Source: Protula sp. h YS-2021
Lineage: Eukaryota; Annelida; Polychaeta; Sabellida; Serpulidae
DNA length: 64,000 nt
Assembly: GCA_949752745.1 (NCBI GenBank)
Contig: OX457024.1
Coordinates: forward strand, 53,198,510 to 53,262,509
Direction: 5' to 3'
Shown one piece after another: positions 16,735 through 29,127 of the stretch. Position 1 is the stretch's first letter, and every line of letters begins with the position of its first letter. The notes below the pieces were generated by a model. That model saw only the letters and a program-made list of their open reading frames with translations, had not been told where the DNA came from and did no database searches. A program made the translations under genes and the position numbers.

Positions 16735-17195
16735 CTTCGGAAATGAATGCTTGACTTCATTGACTTCGACGATCATAGACTGCGCCAAAACTCTCATGCA
16801 AACCCTAGGAAGCCATCACACAGCATGACGTCATTATGACCTCATTATGACGTCATGGATGGTCGCGCCTATCCTAACGCTTATCGTGACGTCACTTCCG
16901 GTCCAGACATGATGACGTCACTTCCAGACATGATGACGTCACTTCCGGTCCAGACAGCACTTCCGGTCCAGACAGCACTTCCGGTCCAGACAACACTTCC
17001 GGTACAGACGCTATGACGTCACTTCCAGACAGTATGACGTCACTTCCGGTCCAGAAAGCACTTCCGGTACAGACAGCACTTCCGGTCCAGACAGCACTTC
17101 CAGTCCAGACAACACTTCCGGTACAGACGCTATGACGTCACTTCCAGACAGTATGACGTCATCAAGTGGCTTGAAACTCTCGTTTCCCTACTACT
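16735..17195. promoter_or_regulatory. Right terminal array of CRE and ETS motifs (element A)
   Basis: This is the inverted copy of the left terminal array, shorter, with about nine TGACGTCA sites and repeated CACTTCCGGT motifs, ending in CGTTTCCCTACTACT at 17195. The TSD CCCAAA follows. Confidence 0.75.
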
Positions 17196-17828
17196 CCCAA
17201 ATGAAAAGTTGGACAAAAGGGCCTTGAGAATTTTTTCTAGGAGTTTGAGTTTTAATTATTTAATAAAATATGTAATAAAATAAGAAGTAAAAAAAAACTT
17301 CATTGTGTTTTTAAAGATAACTGCCTTGATGTTTTGTTTAAATTACTCCCCATCACTCTCTGAGATTTCCGAAGCACTGTGCCACAGGATAATCCCTGCT
17401 TGTACCAATCACGTACTGCCTTGATGTTTTACTCATTGTAAAGACTCTTTCAATTACTTCCCATCACTGTCTTCAGATGCCAGATTTCGGAGTCATTGTG
17501 CCACAAAAGATAATCTCTGTCCTTTGTTTCGTTCCTCTGCACTGTGATGTTTAAAGTCACGTTCTAAGCCGGATGATGTTGGCGTGTCAGCGTCTTGCCG
17601 ATTTACGAGTTCTGAATTTCAAGTCTTTATTTGAACTGTGACCAACAGCAATGGATATAAGACAAAGTAATAAAGGACAGCCAAAAATTTGTCTCGATGA
17701 ATCAGGAAATCAAATCAATAAACTTTGTTTTTCTAGTTGTTACTTTATTACACAAAAAATGAAAATAATTTTGAGAACCATATCCAAAAATATTTGTCAA
17801 GGCCCTTTTGTCCAACTTTTCATTTAGG
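17196..17828. mobile_element. MITE-like element interrupted at its left tip by element A
   Basis: The left end AAATGAAAAGTTGGACAAAA (from 17199) is matched by its inverse ending at about 17828, giving inverted repeats of about 30 bp around 0.6 kb without a coding frame. The missing first bases (GGCCCC) appear on the far side of element A at 1688-1693, so element A entered the extreme edge of this older element. Superfamily is not assigned. Confidence 0.6.
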
Positions 17829-18376
17829 GCCAGGACAACAATGGTTTGAACATAAACTTGTTTGCTTGCAAGATATGTTTGCCACAAGCATTTAGTTCCA
17901 ACAAAAATATGTACCCATTGTCGCGTTTCATTGTCTTATGTCCCGTACTTTTCACAGGGGTTGTAAGCAACCTAGAACACGTAGGAATGATTGTTTGTTT
18001 GTTTTTTTTTTCAATGCTTGAGTGCTTTACAAACATAGCCATTGCACCATCATGTATGTCCCACTTTGACTCGTTTCCTTGTCTTTTGTGCCGTGTTTTC
18101 CAAAAGCGTGTTTAGCTGATCGTGCGTGTTTGCAAATAATCTAAAATAAAGAACCACGTGTTTTTAATATACAAATCCGTTTATTTTCAAGCATTGGTGT
18201 CCCATATTCTTGCGTCACTTTCTCTTCTATTCTGTGTTTTCACATATAATATTTGTAAACAAAATAAATAAGACTATCAAGTGATGGTGCACAAGTGCCG
18301 TCATAATAACAAGACACGAACTGGCATTGTGATTCTATCCAAACACGGCGGGCAGTTGGAGTAAATTTTAATTCTG
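17829..18376. other. Intron spacer, no gene seen
   Basis: Short opposing frames here show no domain, splice pattern or codon bias. One AATAAA-like sequence occurs near 18145, without a gene to serve. Confidence 0.5.
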
Positions 18377-18606
<230 letters not shown>

Positions 18607-19019
18607 TATTTAATTATATTCAATATTAATTTCGTCCTGGACTGCATATCATAGCCTGTGTTCATTCAGACAACGACAACACAGACCAATAAGGTGCCTT
18701 GTTCACTGTCATTTTCTTTATGTTGACGTGAAGGCGCACTGCTGACACTATGATGTTGTGGAAACGTACATACCAACTGACTAGCGAATCAGTGACCACC
18801 TACTATGGTGACCAGCAGCTATAAAACCGGCTACTACACTGACCACCTGGGGCGGGCAACTGACCATCCATAATAAATTAACAAGTTTTACTTTTTTTAT
18901 TTTAATTTTGTCACTAATATCATTTGTGTTTTAAGAAGCAATGTTTATGCTTTATACTGAGTCGCCGTTGCCAATTACTTTGGGGATTAGGCGATTTAGT
19001 GTGTGCATATGCCTGGGTA

Positions 19020-19345
19020 TTAGGAATACTGAGGCCATGACGGCGGCGGGTAGACAGTTGGATGACCTGGACTTTGCTGATGACCTAGCACCACTTTCGC
19101 AGACCAAACAGCAGATGCAGGAAAAGACCAGTATCGTGGTAGAGAAACCATCCTTTCTGGGCCTTAACATCCATCGAAGGAAGAGCAAGGTTCTGAAAGT
19201 AAATGCCACTAGCACGTCTCCCATCACCTTTAAGGCGTAGCACTAGAAGCAGTGTACAGTTTCATCTACCCCGGCAGCATCGTTGACATACACGGAGGGA
19301 CAGGTGCAGACGTGAAGAATTAGCAAGACTAGGGTAGCTTTTGAC
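19020..19345 (+). pseudogene. LINE reverse-transcriptase fragment
   Basis: The + strand reads RQLDDLDFADDLAPLS, the catalytic FADD block of a non-LTR reverse transcriptase, followed by GLNIHRRKSKVLKVNATSTS and, after a TAG, SFIYPGSIVDIHGGTGADV. This is the usual order downstream of the active site. Ends are truncated and stops interrupt it, so it is a short dead copy. Clade is not resolved. Confidence 0.75.
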
Positions 19346-19359
19346 TTGGGAATTGGGAA

Positions 19360-21494
19360 ACGATGAATTTGCTGCCAGCAATTCTATTCTTTTCCAGACA
19401 AATATTACTCTGTGCATATTGCTCAGAACTGTTATTTCTTTACATTTTCCAGTAGAAATCAATGTGGTTTCATGCATAAAAATGAGAAATCACGAAAGTT
19501 TGACACTGAACATATTCTAGGCACTTTTGAGTTCATACTGACCTTTATACATGCAACAAGTTTAATTCTTCCAGCAAATACGGAATTGCGGGAATAGTGT
19601 GGAAACGACCTTCGTTGAAAATGGAAGAGGAACCATTTTGAACATTAGTTCGAATAAACTAAAAAACTAAGAAATGCCATACTTTGGTCAATTTTGAGGC
19701 GATAGCCAAACAAGAATGTCGACGGATATTGTAACCACCTTTCTAGTTAATCAAGGGGAAAAGAACTTGTAGGCTCGCCAAAAAGTGGTAAAACATTTTA
19801 AAACTAGTTACTGGTTTTTCTTAAAAGCCTGTATGTGTTATAATTACACGCGGGAGAAAAAGCATTTTGCAAAAACTTGATACCAAAAATTTTTCAGAAG
19901 TAACTTGAAGAAGGATCGCACAAAAAACTTCTAAACTTCGCAACCAATCTTCTAAACTTTAGAACAAATCCAATCAAAACTGAAGAAAATAGATTACAAT
20001 AAGAATGTCCGTGGACAGTCCAGCCGTCATAGAGAAGAAAATGCAAAGGTAAAGGGAGAAACCGATCAATTACTTAAATCACAACGTTTTTGTGAGAGTC
20101 ATGACTATAAATATGGCCTGCAAAACCAATGAAGTGAATCACTGAAAATAACGCGTCTAGAGCGGAACTTGAAATCACAACCCATCGCCCTCACCAGAAA
20201 GTCGGACTGGGATCCACACCTTTCGACTAGTGAAGAAGCCTCCTAGCGCGTTCACATTGCAACTGTCTGTAATTTTACCATGTTTTTTGCAATGTTTTGG
20301 CCAATTTTGGCCAAACGAATCTTGATGTACAAGTTTGAGGGTACATCCCAGCCAAATTTCAGGACGATCGGACCAAACATGCAGGAGGATTTATATTTTG
20401 AAAAATTGTTCACAGACATAAACGCGAATACATAAATCCATGATAAACGACAGATACCCCACAACTGATTAGCATAGCGCACGGTTGGGCTAAAAAGTAT
20501 TTTTCTAGAAGTATTTGAAACTTGGCAAAAGAAACTATATAATTAAACTGGTGCCATTTGACCAATTTCTGGCAGATCGTCAAAAACGTCGTCATTTTTA
20601 TGAAAGACTTTAAAAAATCACGAGCAATAACAAATTTGAAGAAGAAGAAGAAGTAGAAGAAGAAGAAGAAGAAGAACAGAAGAAGCATTTCAACACCGTT
20701 TTGCCAATGTGAGGCAGCTCAGAATGGGAAAGCACATAAAATTGGAAAGCAATCAGATTAGAATTGTGGGAGAATGAGCATTAAAAAATTGAAGGGCCTC
20801 CATTTGGCTAATTTCCTGCAGATTGACAAAAACACACATTTCTATTTAAGAAACGTTTAAGCGACTTTGCAAGCTATCCGATCAAAAGAAGCATTTTTAT
20901 CAATTTAATATGTCGAAATTTGACACGTTTTGGCGAATCTCCAAATAAAAAACTGGAAGATTACAAAGAGAATGTTTGTACACAATTTGTAAGGAATAAT
21001 ATTAGATTGCAGGAGAAGCATTTTGAACATTCGCTACATAAAATGTTTTAAATGGCCCAAGTTGATAAATCAATGATGAATCCCGACCCCCCAAAAAATA
21101 AAATCTAAATATTGCAACAAGCATTTTCGACATAATATCAAGCGAACGTTCGAACATAATCAGAAAGCAATTCGACCAAAGTTGTTGAAAACCATTTTCA
21201 AAAATTGGTTATAAAAATTGACTTTGACAAAATTTGAAAACAATCGCACGAAAAGTTTAAACGGAAACCATTCTGAAGGTGATTACTAAAAAATGTCATT
21301 TGGTCACTTTTGCGAGTCACCAAAAAATTCTTAGAAAGACAGGACTACTTATTTATCATTTATACAGTAGTTCAAATTGAAAAGAAGTATCTTGAAAAAT
21401 GTTCCAAACAAAAATTTCAAATTTGCTGTCATTTGGCTTCTTTCCTTTATCTCCATAAAGGAAATTGCTGCCTTAGCTAGCATTCATGCAACAT
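19360..21494. repeat. Degenerate tandem repeat tract, left of the DIRS element
   Basis: AT-rich DNA has loosely recurring blocks every 150-200 bp: AGAAGCATTTTGAA, GGCCATTTTGGCCAA-like pieces, and GCGAATC(T/G)CCAAAAA. Similar blocks continue at 29342-30190, so the DIRS element appears inserted in the tract. A GAA-rich run lies at 20640-20690. No gene is seen. Confidence 0.55.
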
Positions 21495-21693
21495 TTTTAC
21501 TTCGCAAAAGCGTTGAATTCGCTCATCTCCACTTTTAATGGGTTCCCTTCCAGTAATATTTACCACGCAATATAAAAAGAACTTTTTGAGGCACTGTTCA
21601 AGATACTCTAACCCTTCCATCCATCCTTCGACCAATCAGAATGCCCGAGACGTCGTCTGCTAGTCTCGTATAAACGACATTCCCTTTTTGTGT
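21495..21693 (+). repeat. DIRS left inverted terminal repeat
   Basis: Starts with TTTACTTCGCAAAAGC and includes TCTCCACTTTTAATGGGTTC and CGAGACGTCGTCTGCTAG. From about 21530 inward it is the inverse of 29128-29290. The outermost 45 bp are matched instead in the internal complementary region. Confidence 0.85.
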
Positions 21694-22562
21694 GGCGTCT
21701 GTACAACACGCCATTCTGTGTGCTGCCGGTTTTTTGCAGCAAGGGAACTGGTTTAAGGTGCGAATTGTTTCATTTTTACTTAATTCACTACCTAATGGAT
21801 TACTTTATCTATTATTGTGCGTTGGGATAAATTTATGGAGCCGAAGTGTGTTAATTCGACATCTTGTTCTTCGGTCTGGTTAGGTTGAGTTTGCACGATC
21901 AAGGAGACACTTTCCTAGTCCCGAGAAGTGCGCCTCTTTCTCCACTTTCTTTCAGATCGAGGAACTAACCAGTTCCACCTCAGTTCGTCTAGAAGTAGGA
22001 TCTTTTCAGGCTGCTGGACCTGATCAGACTCCAAGCTTTACCAGCCAGCTGTGTCATCGCGGAAATGGCCAGTTTTGCTTAAGCTTTGCTCCATGGGTCG
22101 CTTCTCAGTCTTCGTAGAGCAGGTTCTGCAAGTCTGACAGCGTTCTCCGACGAAAAGAGACGTTTTCTGTGACGTCTGAGGGTCTTTTTCCTTGCCAGGA
22201 CCGTTTTCCCATTGTGGTCATACGGTCACGGGTGCGAGAAGACCATTCGGGTCCAACGGGATTTACAACCCGTTACGGTCCTATGGTCTCTGGTTCATCT
22301 GAGGCAAGAGAGACCCATATCCAACACGGGTAGGTCCATTACGGTCAAACCCGTTACGGCCCGGGAACGCTACCGTTCCGGGAAGCATCTCTTTTCGTCA
22401 TTTCCTTAGACCCAGCGAGTCATTGCGGTGTTTAAGCGATTGTAAACACAGCTTGGAGGGTTAGAGCTTGCAGTTGAAGCAAAGCACTGAGAAATGTAGT
22501 ATTGTAGGTTGTTTTATACTACATATTCTCACCGTTGTTTTTTCTCTGCTTGCATTTCAGAT
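21694..22562 (+). other. DIRS 5' untranslated region
   Basis: No convincing frame. The stretch 22200-22380 is rich in ACGG/CCGT repeats. A strong 3' splice site (CTCTGCTTGCATTTCAG) ends at 22560, 3 bp before the first ATG (22563), with a possible donor AAGGTGCGA near 21755, suggesting an intron in the leader (inference). Confidence 0.45.
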
Positions 22563-24751
22563 ATGACAGAGGCCAGTCTACACTCTTCACCGTTACTGCC
22601 TCAGTGTATCCATCCTCCAACTTCGTGTAACCCCCACTCCATCTGCGACCGCTGCAGACGGAACACTGGAATACCTCTGTGCGAGCCAGACAGCCCGTGC
22701 GGCGAGTGCCTACATCTCACTCCAGAGGATTGGAAAGTCCTGTTACGGAATAGGACCAAGAACGAGCGCAGGAGGGATAAGCGCAAATTCCTTTCGTCGG
22801 CTTCGTTTGTTACTCGTGAATTAATTCAGGATACCATGAAAAAGGCTAGCTCCGTTATTCTAGGCCAGGTCTCCACCCCCGTACACGTAGACACTGGTGC
22901 GGAATCGGAATCCGCTACGCCAGCTAAGAGACATAAAAAATCCAAGAGTAAAGGACGTGCATTTTCTGAGACTGTAGCAGAATTGGATATCCCGGAAGGG
23001 CAAGATCGGGATCTTCTCCGCGAGGCATGGGCATCACCTCCTAGAGTGAAACCCATTGGCAGTCCAGGAGGGGCGTTTAAGTCCCCGTCTGAGGAGCAAG
23101 TGACTTTAACGCATAAGGATACGGGAACAGTTCTTTCGGCGGTTACAGGCCAGTTAGGCATTCCCCCGCGAGAGGATTTATCCCCCCTCCTCAGCTACAG
23201 CGTCTCCCGAGTGAATTTTCAGCGTTCTTGTCTATGCAATCGCAACTGCAAAAGCAACTGTTGGATTTACAAAATCAAGTTCAAAAGCAGGAGAGTCTGC
23301 TTAGTCAAAAACAAAAGCCTAAACCATCAGCTACGGTCTCTCGTCTTCCTCCGGAGATTCAGTCAGTGGCAGCGATGTCGGGCTCGCCTGTACCTCACCC
23401 CCCGCTGGACTCTAACGTGGATATTCCCGAAACGGTCACCATCAGCGAGGAGGATTCTGTGGGCGTGCCCCTTTCGGGCCAAGTCTCTGCATTGCTGGAA
23501 GATGACGAGGAAATCGGGCCGATGGAAACTTCTCCCCTAGCAGCAGTCCCAAGCAACAGGGAGAAAGAAATTTACACCCCAGTAGGGGAACCCCACATGT
23601 CACAATTACCACAATCCCAACTCCCAGAAGCAGCATCTGATGAACAGGAGTCAGAGGTGGAAGACGGGGAAGAAGAATCCGAGGGTACGCCAGTACATTC
23701 CCGTTTTCCTTTACCGTTACGGGCAGTGGAGCAGGTGCGTTCTCCCGGCCAAGGGCAACGACTTTGGAGAGACCCAGCGGCAGCGGGCAGACGTCCCATC
23801 CGTACTCCCTCTCCACCAGACCTTGCCCCATCGGTCGAGGACGCGGCCCCCTCGAGTTCTGCTTCTGCGATTGCACCAGAAGACGTGCCGTTCAGGGATG
23901 CCATTCAAGAGATAGCCCGCTTAGCAGAGGTCTCCTGTGGCTCTCCAAATCTAGATAAGGAGGATCCGCCCATTCGTATGACATCTTAGGCCGCTCCACC
24001 ACAACAGGACTCCTTCATCGCACTAGCCACCAGCGAGGGCATTGCTCATGCTGTCACGGTCCGCGCGAAGGAATTCAAGAAGATGGATGCCGGTGAGAGT
24101 CGCACATTGTCGCGTTTCCACTTATCTAAGCATTGCCTAGTACGACCAGGCCCATATCGGTCAGCGGATGAGAAAATTCCCCTAGAGGCACTGGAACAGC
24201 CCGTGAAGCGTACAGTCTGGATGCCCACAGTGCGTAATGACTCAGACATTCCATTAGTGGAGAAAGACGCCAAGACCATCGAGGCGTCTTCTCGTCACAT
24301 CCTGAACATTATGTCATTTCAAGATCACGCACTTAAAGCTCTGAAGTCCCGTTGGGAAGAACTTCGCCTTAGTGATCCGGTGTCTTCTAAGCTGATGGAA
24401 TGCCTGGCCTTAGCTACCCGAGACGTGGTCAAACTCTCCAGCTTTTTGATGACGTCAATGGTCTACCTACGTCGAGACGCCTTTCTCTAGCACTGCTGGT
24501 CTAGTGTCAAAGGTTTACGGGATCTGCGCCATGCCCCTATCCTGGAAAGTCGTTCGCTTTCGCAAGATTATGCCCTGATGTCCAGGATGTCTCGCTCCTC
24601 CTTCAAACGCCCACTGAAGAGGAAGAGACCACAGCAGTCCTCACCGGCACAGACTAAGCCGAGTGCGCAACCACAACAGCCCCCTGTCAAGAAACCGAAA
24701 CCCAGCTCCCGCAGCAAGACAGAGGGTCCGTCTCCAGAGTCGTTCAGGTAG
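22563..24751 (+). pseudogene. DIRS ORF1, gag-like protein, broken
   Basis: The frame starts MTEASLHSSPLLPQC. Near residues 20-45 is a Cys-rich block (CNPHSICDRCRR, CGEC), then long low-complexity acidic and Pro-rich regions, a coiled-coil-like Gln stretch (QSQLQKQLLDLQNQVQKQE), a conserved globular C-terminal part and a basic end (KRPLKRKRP). A frameshift near 23200 and in-frame TAG codons at about 23987 and 24488 break it. Role inferred from position ahead of the RT: nucleocapsid or RNA-binding. No gag family could be named from sequence alone. Confidence 0.65.
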
Positions 24752-24825
24752 CAACCAATCAAAGTACCGTCACGAGATTCCCTCATCTCCTGGCGATACT
24801 TTAACAAACTTAAAAGACTTGGAAA

Positions 24826-26706
24826 ATGGGGGCGTCTCGAAGGGTAGTACGTTGGTTAAAGAGAGGTTACTCCCTACCTTTCAAACGAGATCGAAACGGG
24901 CTCAGGTGCCCTATTCCCCTAACCGCCCATGCGCCAAGACAACTGGTCACCTCTTACCCCAAGGGGTCAGAAAAAGACCGAGCTCTCCAAGAAATGCTAT
25001 TGAGCTTGTCACAAAAACAGGCGATAGAGGAAATGCCAGAAAATCAAATGGGCTTTTTCAGCAGGGTTTTTCTGGTCCACAAGAAATCCGGAGGGTGGAG
25101 GCTAGTAATCGACCTCTCCCCCATAAACGGTTTTCTCCGAGTGGTCACCTTTCAGATGGGCACGGCCCAGGTGATAAAAGGGTCATTACGGGAAGGGATG
25201 TGGGGTACCTCCATAGATCTCTCCGATGCTTACCTCCATATCCCTCTTCACCGCTCGGCAAGGAAGTTCCTAGCCTTTCAAGTAGGGAAAAGACGTTTTT
25301 AGTTTCTGGCACTTCCCTTCGGTCTGGCTACGGCCCCGTACGTTTTCTCCAAGGTTATGAAGGTACTGAAAACATGGGCACGTCTAGAAGGGATGTTAGT
25401 CTTTCAGTATCTGGACGACTGGTTTCTGGCGAATCAAGACAGGCAGGTAACCGAAAATCATACAATGTCTTTAGTTCGCAAGGCACTAGAGGTAGGTCTA
25501 GTAGTAAACCTAGCCAAGTCTGAACTAACCCCCAAACAGTCCATTGCCTTTCTAGGGGAGTTCTGGGATCTGGCAATAGCAAAGGCGTTCCCTACGCCAG
25601 AACGCCGTCAGAGAATTGCGGGTGCCATTACAGGTATCTCCCCCGGAAAAAAGGTGAGATTACAGGCCATGGAATCCCTTCTTGGCCTGTTAGTGGCAAC
25701 AGAGAAGACAGTCCCCCTGGGCCGTCTCCATTACAGGCCATTTCAAAGCCAGGTAAGATGGGCATTGCATCAGGGTCGTTCAGCCGCAGCAAAGATGCAA
25801 GTTTCACAGGTAACCCTACAAGCCCTCCAGTGGTGGTGCGATGTTCTAATTATGTCCGAAGGAATGCCATTTCAGCCCCCCACCCCAGAGATAGAGATTC
25901 AGACCGATGCATCCCACTCGGGGTGGGGAATTTATTGGAACGGTCAAGTATGGAAGGAAAAATGGCCACCCTCGCTCCAGTCCTACCACATAAACTGGCT
26001 GGAACTTCGGGTAGTCTGGATTGCCCTAACCAAACTGACCAACCAGCTCAGAAGCAAGGCAGTCCTCTTTCGGTTAGACAATCCCACAGCCATAGCGTAC
26101 CTCAACAAGCAGGGGGGTACCAAATCACGGTCCCTGTCCAAACTCGCATTTCAAATTCTTACAAGGGCCAGGGAGGAACAGGTGACGGTCTCCGCCCGTC
26201 ACCTGGCTGGGAAACTAAATGTCTTAGCGGACTTAGCTTCCAGACAGGGTCAAGTTATCAACACCGAATGGTGCCTATCCCCTCGGTCCTTTCAGTGGGT
26301 GACACACCAATCTCCATGGGGTGCCCCGACTCTGGATCTGTTTGCGAACGCTACGACAACCCAACTTCCCCGGTACGTGTCCCCTTGCCCGGACCCAGCA
26401 GCTTGGGCAGTGGACGCCCTCAATTGTCAGTGGCCACGGGACGAGTTACTGTATGCCTTTCCCCCACAAGCAATCTTAGGGCAAGTCCTGCAGAGAGTAA
26501 TCGAATTGAAACCACCGTTCCTATTACTCATTGCCCCATGGACACCGGAAGCCCCATGGTTCGCCCTCCTACTCCATTGCAAGGTAGTGAGGTCGATACC
26601 GATCCCATGCCACAACGAGTTGCTATCACAACCCCACTGGCAACACTTCCACCCCTCCCCTCGCTTACTGTCCCTCCACCTGTGGTGTCTGACCAGTCCT
26701 TTCTGA
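24826..26706 (+). pseudogene. DIRS ORF2: reverse transcriptase, RNase H and methyltransferase-like region
   Basis: RT blocks run in order: FLVHKKSGGWRLVIDLSPIN, TSIDLSDAYLHIPL (first catalytic Asp), ALPFGLATAPYVF, then QYLDDWFL (catalytic Asp pair). RNase H follows with its four acidic positions in IQTDASHSGWGI, INWLELRVVW, FRLDNPTAIAYL and AGKLNVLADLAS. The C-terminal region (WGAPTLDLFANAT, DALNCQWP, YAFPP) is the block often called Dam-like in DIRS elements. One in-frame TAG at 25300 interrupts between RT motifs A and B. The start is uncertain; an upstream stop lies just before the ATG at 24826. It overlaps the recombinase frame. Confidence 0.88.
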
Positions 26707-27764
26707 AGAACAAGGGTTTTTCCAAACAGGTGAGAGAGAAAATAGTAAACAGTCACAAGGGCTCGACGGCCAAGGTTTACAGGTCGCAGTGGAATAAATT
26801 TGCCGCTTGGTGTAGCACTTCTAAGCTAGATCCATTTCAGGCTAGCCCAGTAGTGGTAGCGGACTTCCTCGATCACCTTTTCACGGAGGTGAAATTAAAG
26901 GTAGGTTCCATCGAGGGCTATAGGGCCGCTATAGGGTCAAGACTTAAAGCATCCACAGGCTACGACCCGGGCGAAGATGCATCCCTGTCACAGCTAGTAC
27001 GACACTTTAAAGTAAACTGCCCACCCTGCCCATCCAACATAGCGCAGTGGGATCTATCTTTAGTCTTACGGTATCTTCAGCGCCCAGACATTTTTAGTAA
27101 AGACGTGATTTCAGCAAAAAAACGCAACTTTAAGATTCACGTTTTATTGGCTTTAGCTTCGGGCAAAAGAAGAAGTGAAATTCATGCCCTTGACAGAAAG
27201 GTAAATAAAGATAAGGGTACATGGGAGAAGGTCACCCCAGTCCCCAGAGCAGGATTCATGGGAAAAACCCACATCATGAGCCAAGGGATGGGAACGTTCG
27301 ATCACATTACCCTCCCATCCCTACCAAATGACCCCGACTCAGACGGTCTGGTCTCTTTGTGCCCCGTCAAGGCGCTGCAACAGTATTTAGAAATGTCAGA
27401 AGCCTACAGATCAAAAAATCAGAAGGCTCTCATCATTTCTTTTATGCCGAAATTTAACAAAGATCTTTCGAAGCAGTCGATCTCAAATTATATTAAAAAG
27501 ATCATTTTGGCAGCCTATGACGATGCACAAATCGACCCGAACCCGTTAGGGGAATCGAACATCAAAGCCCATCAGGTAAGGCAAGTAGCTAATTCCCTCA
27601 GGGCGGTACGTAACGTGTCCCTTTCAGATATATTAAAAACATGTTGTTGGGTTTCCCCCAACTCGTTAGTTAAATACTATCTGAAAGATTTCTCTCAAGA
27701 TGAATTGTCTGGTTTATATTCATTAGGACCGTTCGTGGCTTCAGAAACGACCATTACAGGCTGA
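26538..27764 (+). CDS. DIRS tyrosine recombinase
   Basis: The frame gives about 408 aa from the ATG at 26538, chosen because it precedes a Pro-rich linker and the core-binding domain while still overlapping ORF2 as usual in DIRS; the open frame runs further upstream only as a shadow. A SAM-like DNA-binding domain (TAKVYRSQWNKFAAWC, VGSIEGYRAAIGS) is followed by a catalytic domain with Arg in GKRRSEIHAL, the HxxR box in KAHQVRQVANS, and the nucleophile Tyr candidate in LVKYYLKDFS. It would insert the circular cDNA. The frame is intact. Confidence 0.85.
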   Translation: MDTGSPMVRPPTPLQGSEVDTDPMPQRVAITTPLATLPPLPSLTVPPPVVSDQSFLKNKGFSKQVREKIVNSHKGSTAKVYRSQWNKFAAWCSTSKLDPFQASPVVVADFLDHLFTEVKLKVGSIEGYRAAIGSRLKASTGYDPGEDASLSQLVRHFKVNCPPCPSNIAQWDLSLVLRYLQRPDIFSKDVISAKKRNFKIHVLLALASGKRRSEIHALDRKVNKDKGTWEKVTPVPRAGFMGKTHIMSQGMGTFDHITLPSLPNDPDSDGLVSLCPVKALQQYLEMSEAYRSKNQKALIISFMPKFNKDLSKQSISNYIKKIILAAYDDAQIDPNPLGESNIKAHQVRQVANSLRAVRNVSLSDILKTCCWVSPNSLVKYYLKDFSQDELSGLYSLGPFVASETTITG

Positions 27765-28925
27765 TGGTTTCTGTTGTAGGAATGCTTCTCCCAAGTTCAA
27801 GAACAGGGGCAAGCAGAAGGCTAACTTCTCCAAGGGCCGTAACGGGAACAGTAACAGCAACAACAAGCCACGAAAGTAACAACCCACAAGAAGGTTTTTT
27901 CCTTCTTACTCTGAATATTTCGCTTTTTCGCTCAGGTCCTTCGGACCATTTCGGTTCCGTGCTTATATTAAGCTACGGACAAACGCTGGATGGTTCTGTT
28001 TAATTAAGCATTTATATACTCCGAAGTGTTCAGGATCGCATGTGCTATGAGTACAGCCCAGTCTTCGGTCTTACGGCTACTCGGATGCTTAAATTTTGAT
28101 CTCCTTTCTTCAAGTTTTTCAGAAAGAAAGAGGGGGGACCGTGTCGGTCCCAGACGTACTCAGTGACCGTACACCCGTTGTAGCCGGAGGACCGAAAGAC
28201 CGGTCTATGGTCCATGGTATAAGGAACCATAGTGTCATTATGGGCTTATGGGACCATAACGGCCCCATATAGGAAAACAGTCATAAATAAGCCGAAAATT
28301 TCTCTGTTTTTCATTTTATGACAATTTACAGTAGTTTTAGAACTATCTAGTCAATCGCTACGAGTTTATTTCAAATAAACGTGGTAATTTAGCAAATGGG
28401 AGGAAAAAAAGTTAGTCAGCGGACTCGCTCTCTTTTTTCCAAGTTTGAATAGCATGTCTTGTAAGGCACTTCAGTCACTTTACTAGAAGTGTCAAAGAGT
28501 TTATTTGCGTAAATCCTATGGATTTACGATCGTTTTGCAGTACTTCTAAATAAACTTAATTGTTCATCAATACATAGCAAGTAAATAGTGAGAACTCGAG
28601 GTAGGGATCCATCCGGTGGGCGGTTGGAGGGGGATGGTCATAGTTCTCAAAAGATGATGGCATGGTTGGAAGCCTTTCTCATCACAACTGACAGTTGCTG
28701 TGATATTTTTACTTTGTTATGATTTTACCTTATGTTGAAAGACCGGAATGGTGCGCCTCCGGACTTTATTTAGGAAATCATTAAAAGAATTGAAACTTAT
28801 CCGACAAGTTTTATTTCTTCTTTTGCTTCGAGTGCACAGCACTCCTTGCTAACATACAATGAGCTTTTACAAGCCATAGTGTAATTCGCGACCTTTTTGG
28901 GCAGTTCAAGAATAGCAGGCTCCCC
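27765..28925 (+). other. DIRS 3' region before the internal complementary region
   Basis: No domain-bearing frame. A short basic Asn/Gly-rich frame follows a splice-acceptor-like TTTCTGTTGTAG near 27770. Later parts are non-coding. The stretch 28130-28270 has GACC/GGTC repeats similar in style to the 5' leader. Confidence 0.4.
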
Positions 28926-29062
28926 TGCTCCGGACTCAAGTCCCATTAAAAGTGGAGATAAGCGAATTCAAAGCTTTTGCGAAGTAAAACTATCGTTTTA
29001 TTTCGTAAAACGAGCTTTTACGAGTAAAAGCGCAATTCGCGTTCTCCACTTTTAACTTTGAT
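28926..29062 (+). repeat. DIRS internal complementary region
   Basis: CCCATTAAAAGTGGAGAT through GCGAAGTAAAA is the inverse of the element's left tip. It is followed without a gap by ACTATCGTTTTATTTCG through TCTCCACTTTTAA, the inverse of its right tip. This is the sequence expected at a joined circle, in antisense. Confidence 0.9.
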
Positions 29063-29127
29063 TTTAACCCGTCCCATCCTTCCCCAACTAGCCTGGGCGT
29101 GTTTTACCGCCTTTTGGGGCTGAAAAG

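Larger units (their letters stand above)
1697..17195. mobile_element. Element A: Polinton/Maverick (adintovirus-like) integration, 15.5 kb, internally deleted
   Basis: Boundaries are exact. The left end AGTAGTAGGGAAACGAGAG at 1697 is matched by its reverse complement ending at 17195. Both sides carry CCCAAA (1691-1696 and 17196-17201), a 6-bp target duplication of the length known for Polintons. Contents identify the class: protein-primed DNA polymerase B, major capsid protein, penton-type protein and adenain-type protease. Relative to element B it lacks about 2.8 kb holding NADAR, a Cys/His protein, integrase and most of the packaging ATPase, so it could move only with help in trans. Capsid, penton, protease and pVI-like frames are open; polymerase is broken. 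Rightward structural genes and leftward replication genes converge at about 9.2-9.6 kb. Confidence 0.93.

Noticed and set aside
25758..26530. Upstream extension of the DIRS recombinase frame
   Set aside because: In this stretch the other frame encodes RT and RNase H; the extension has no motif and is an overlap shadow.
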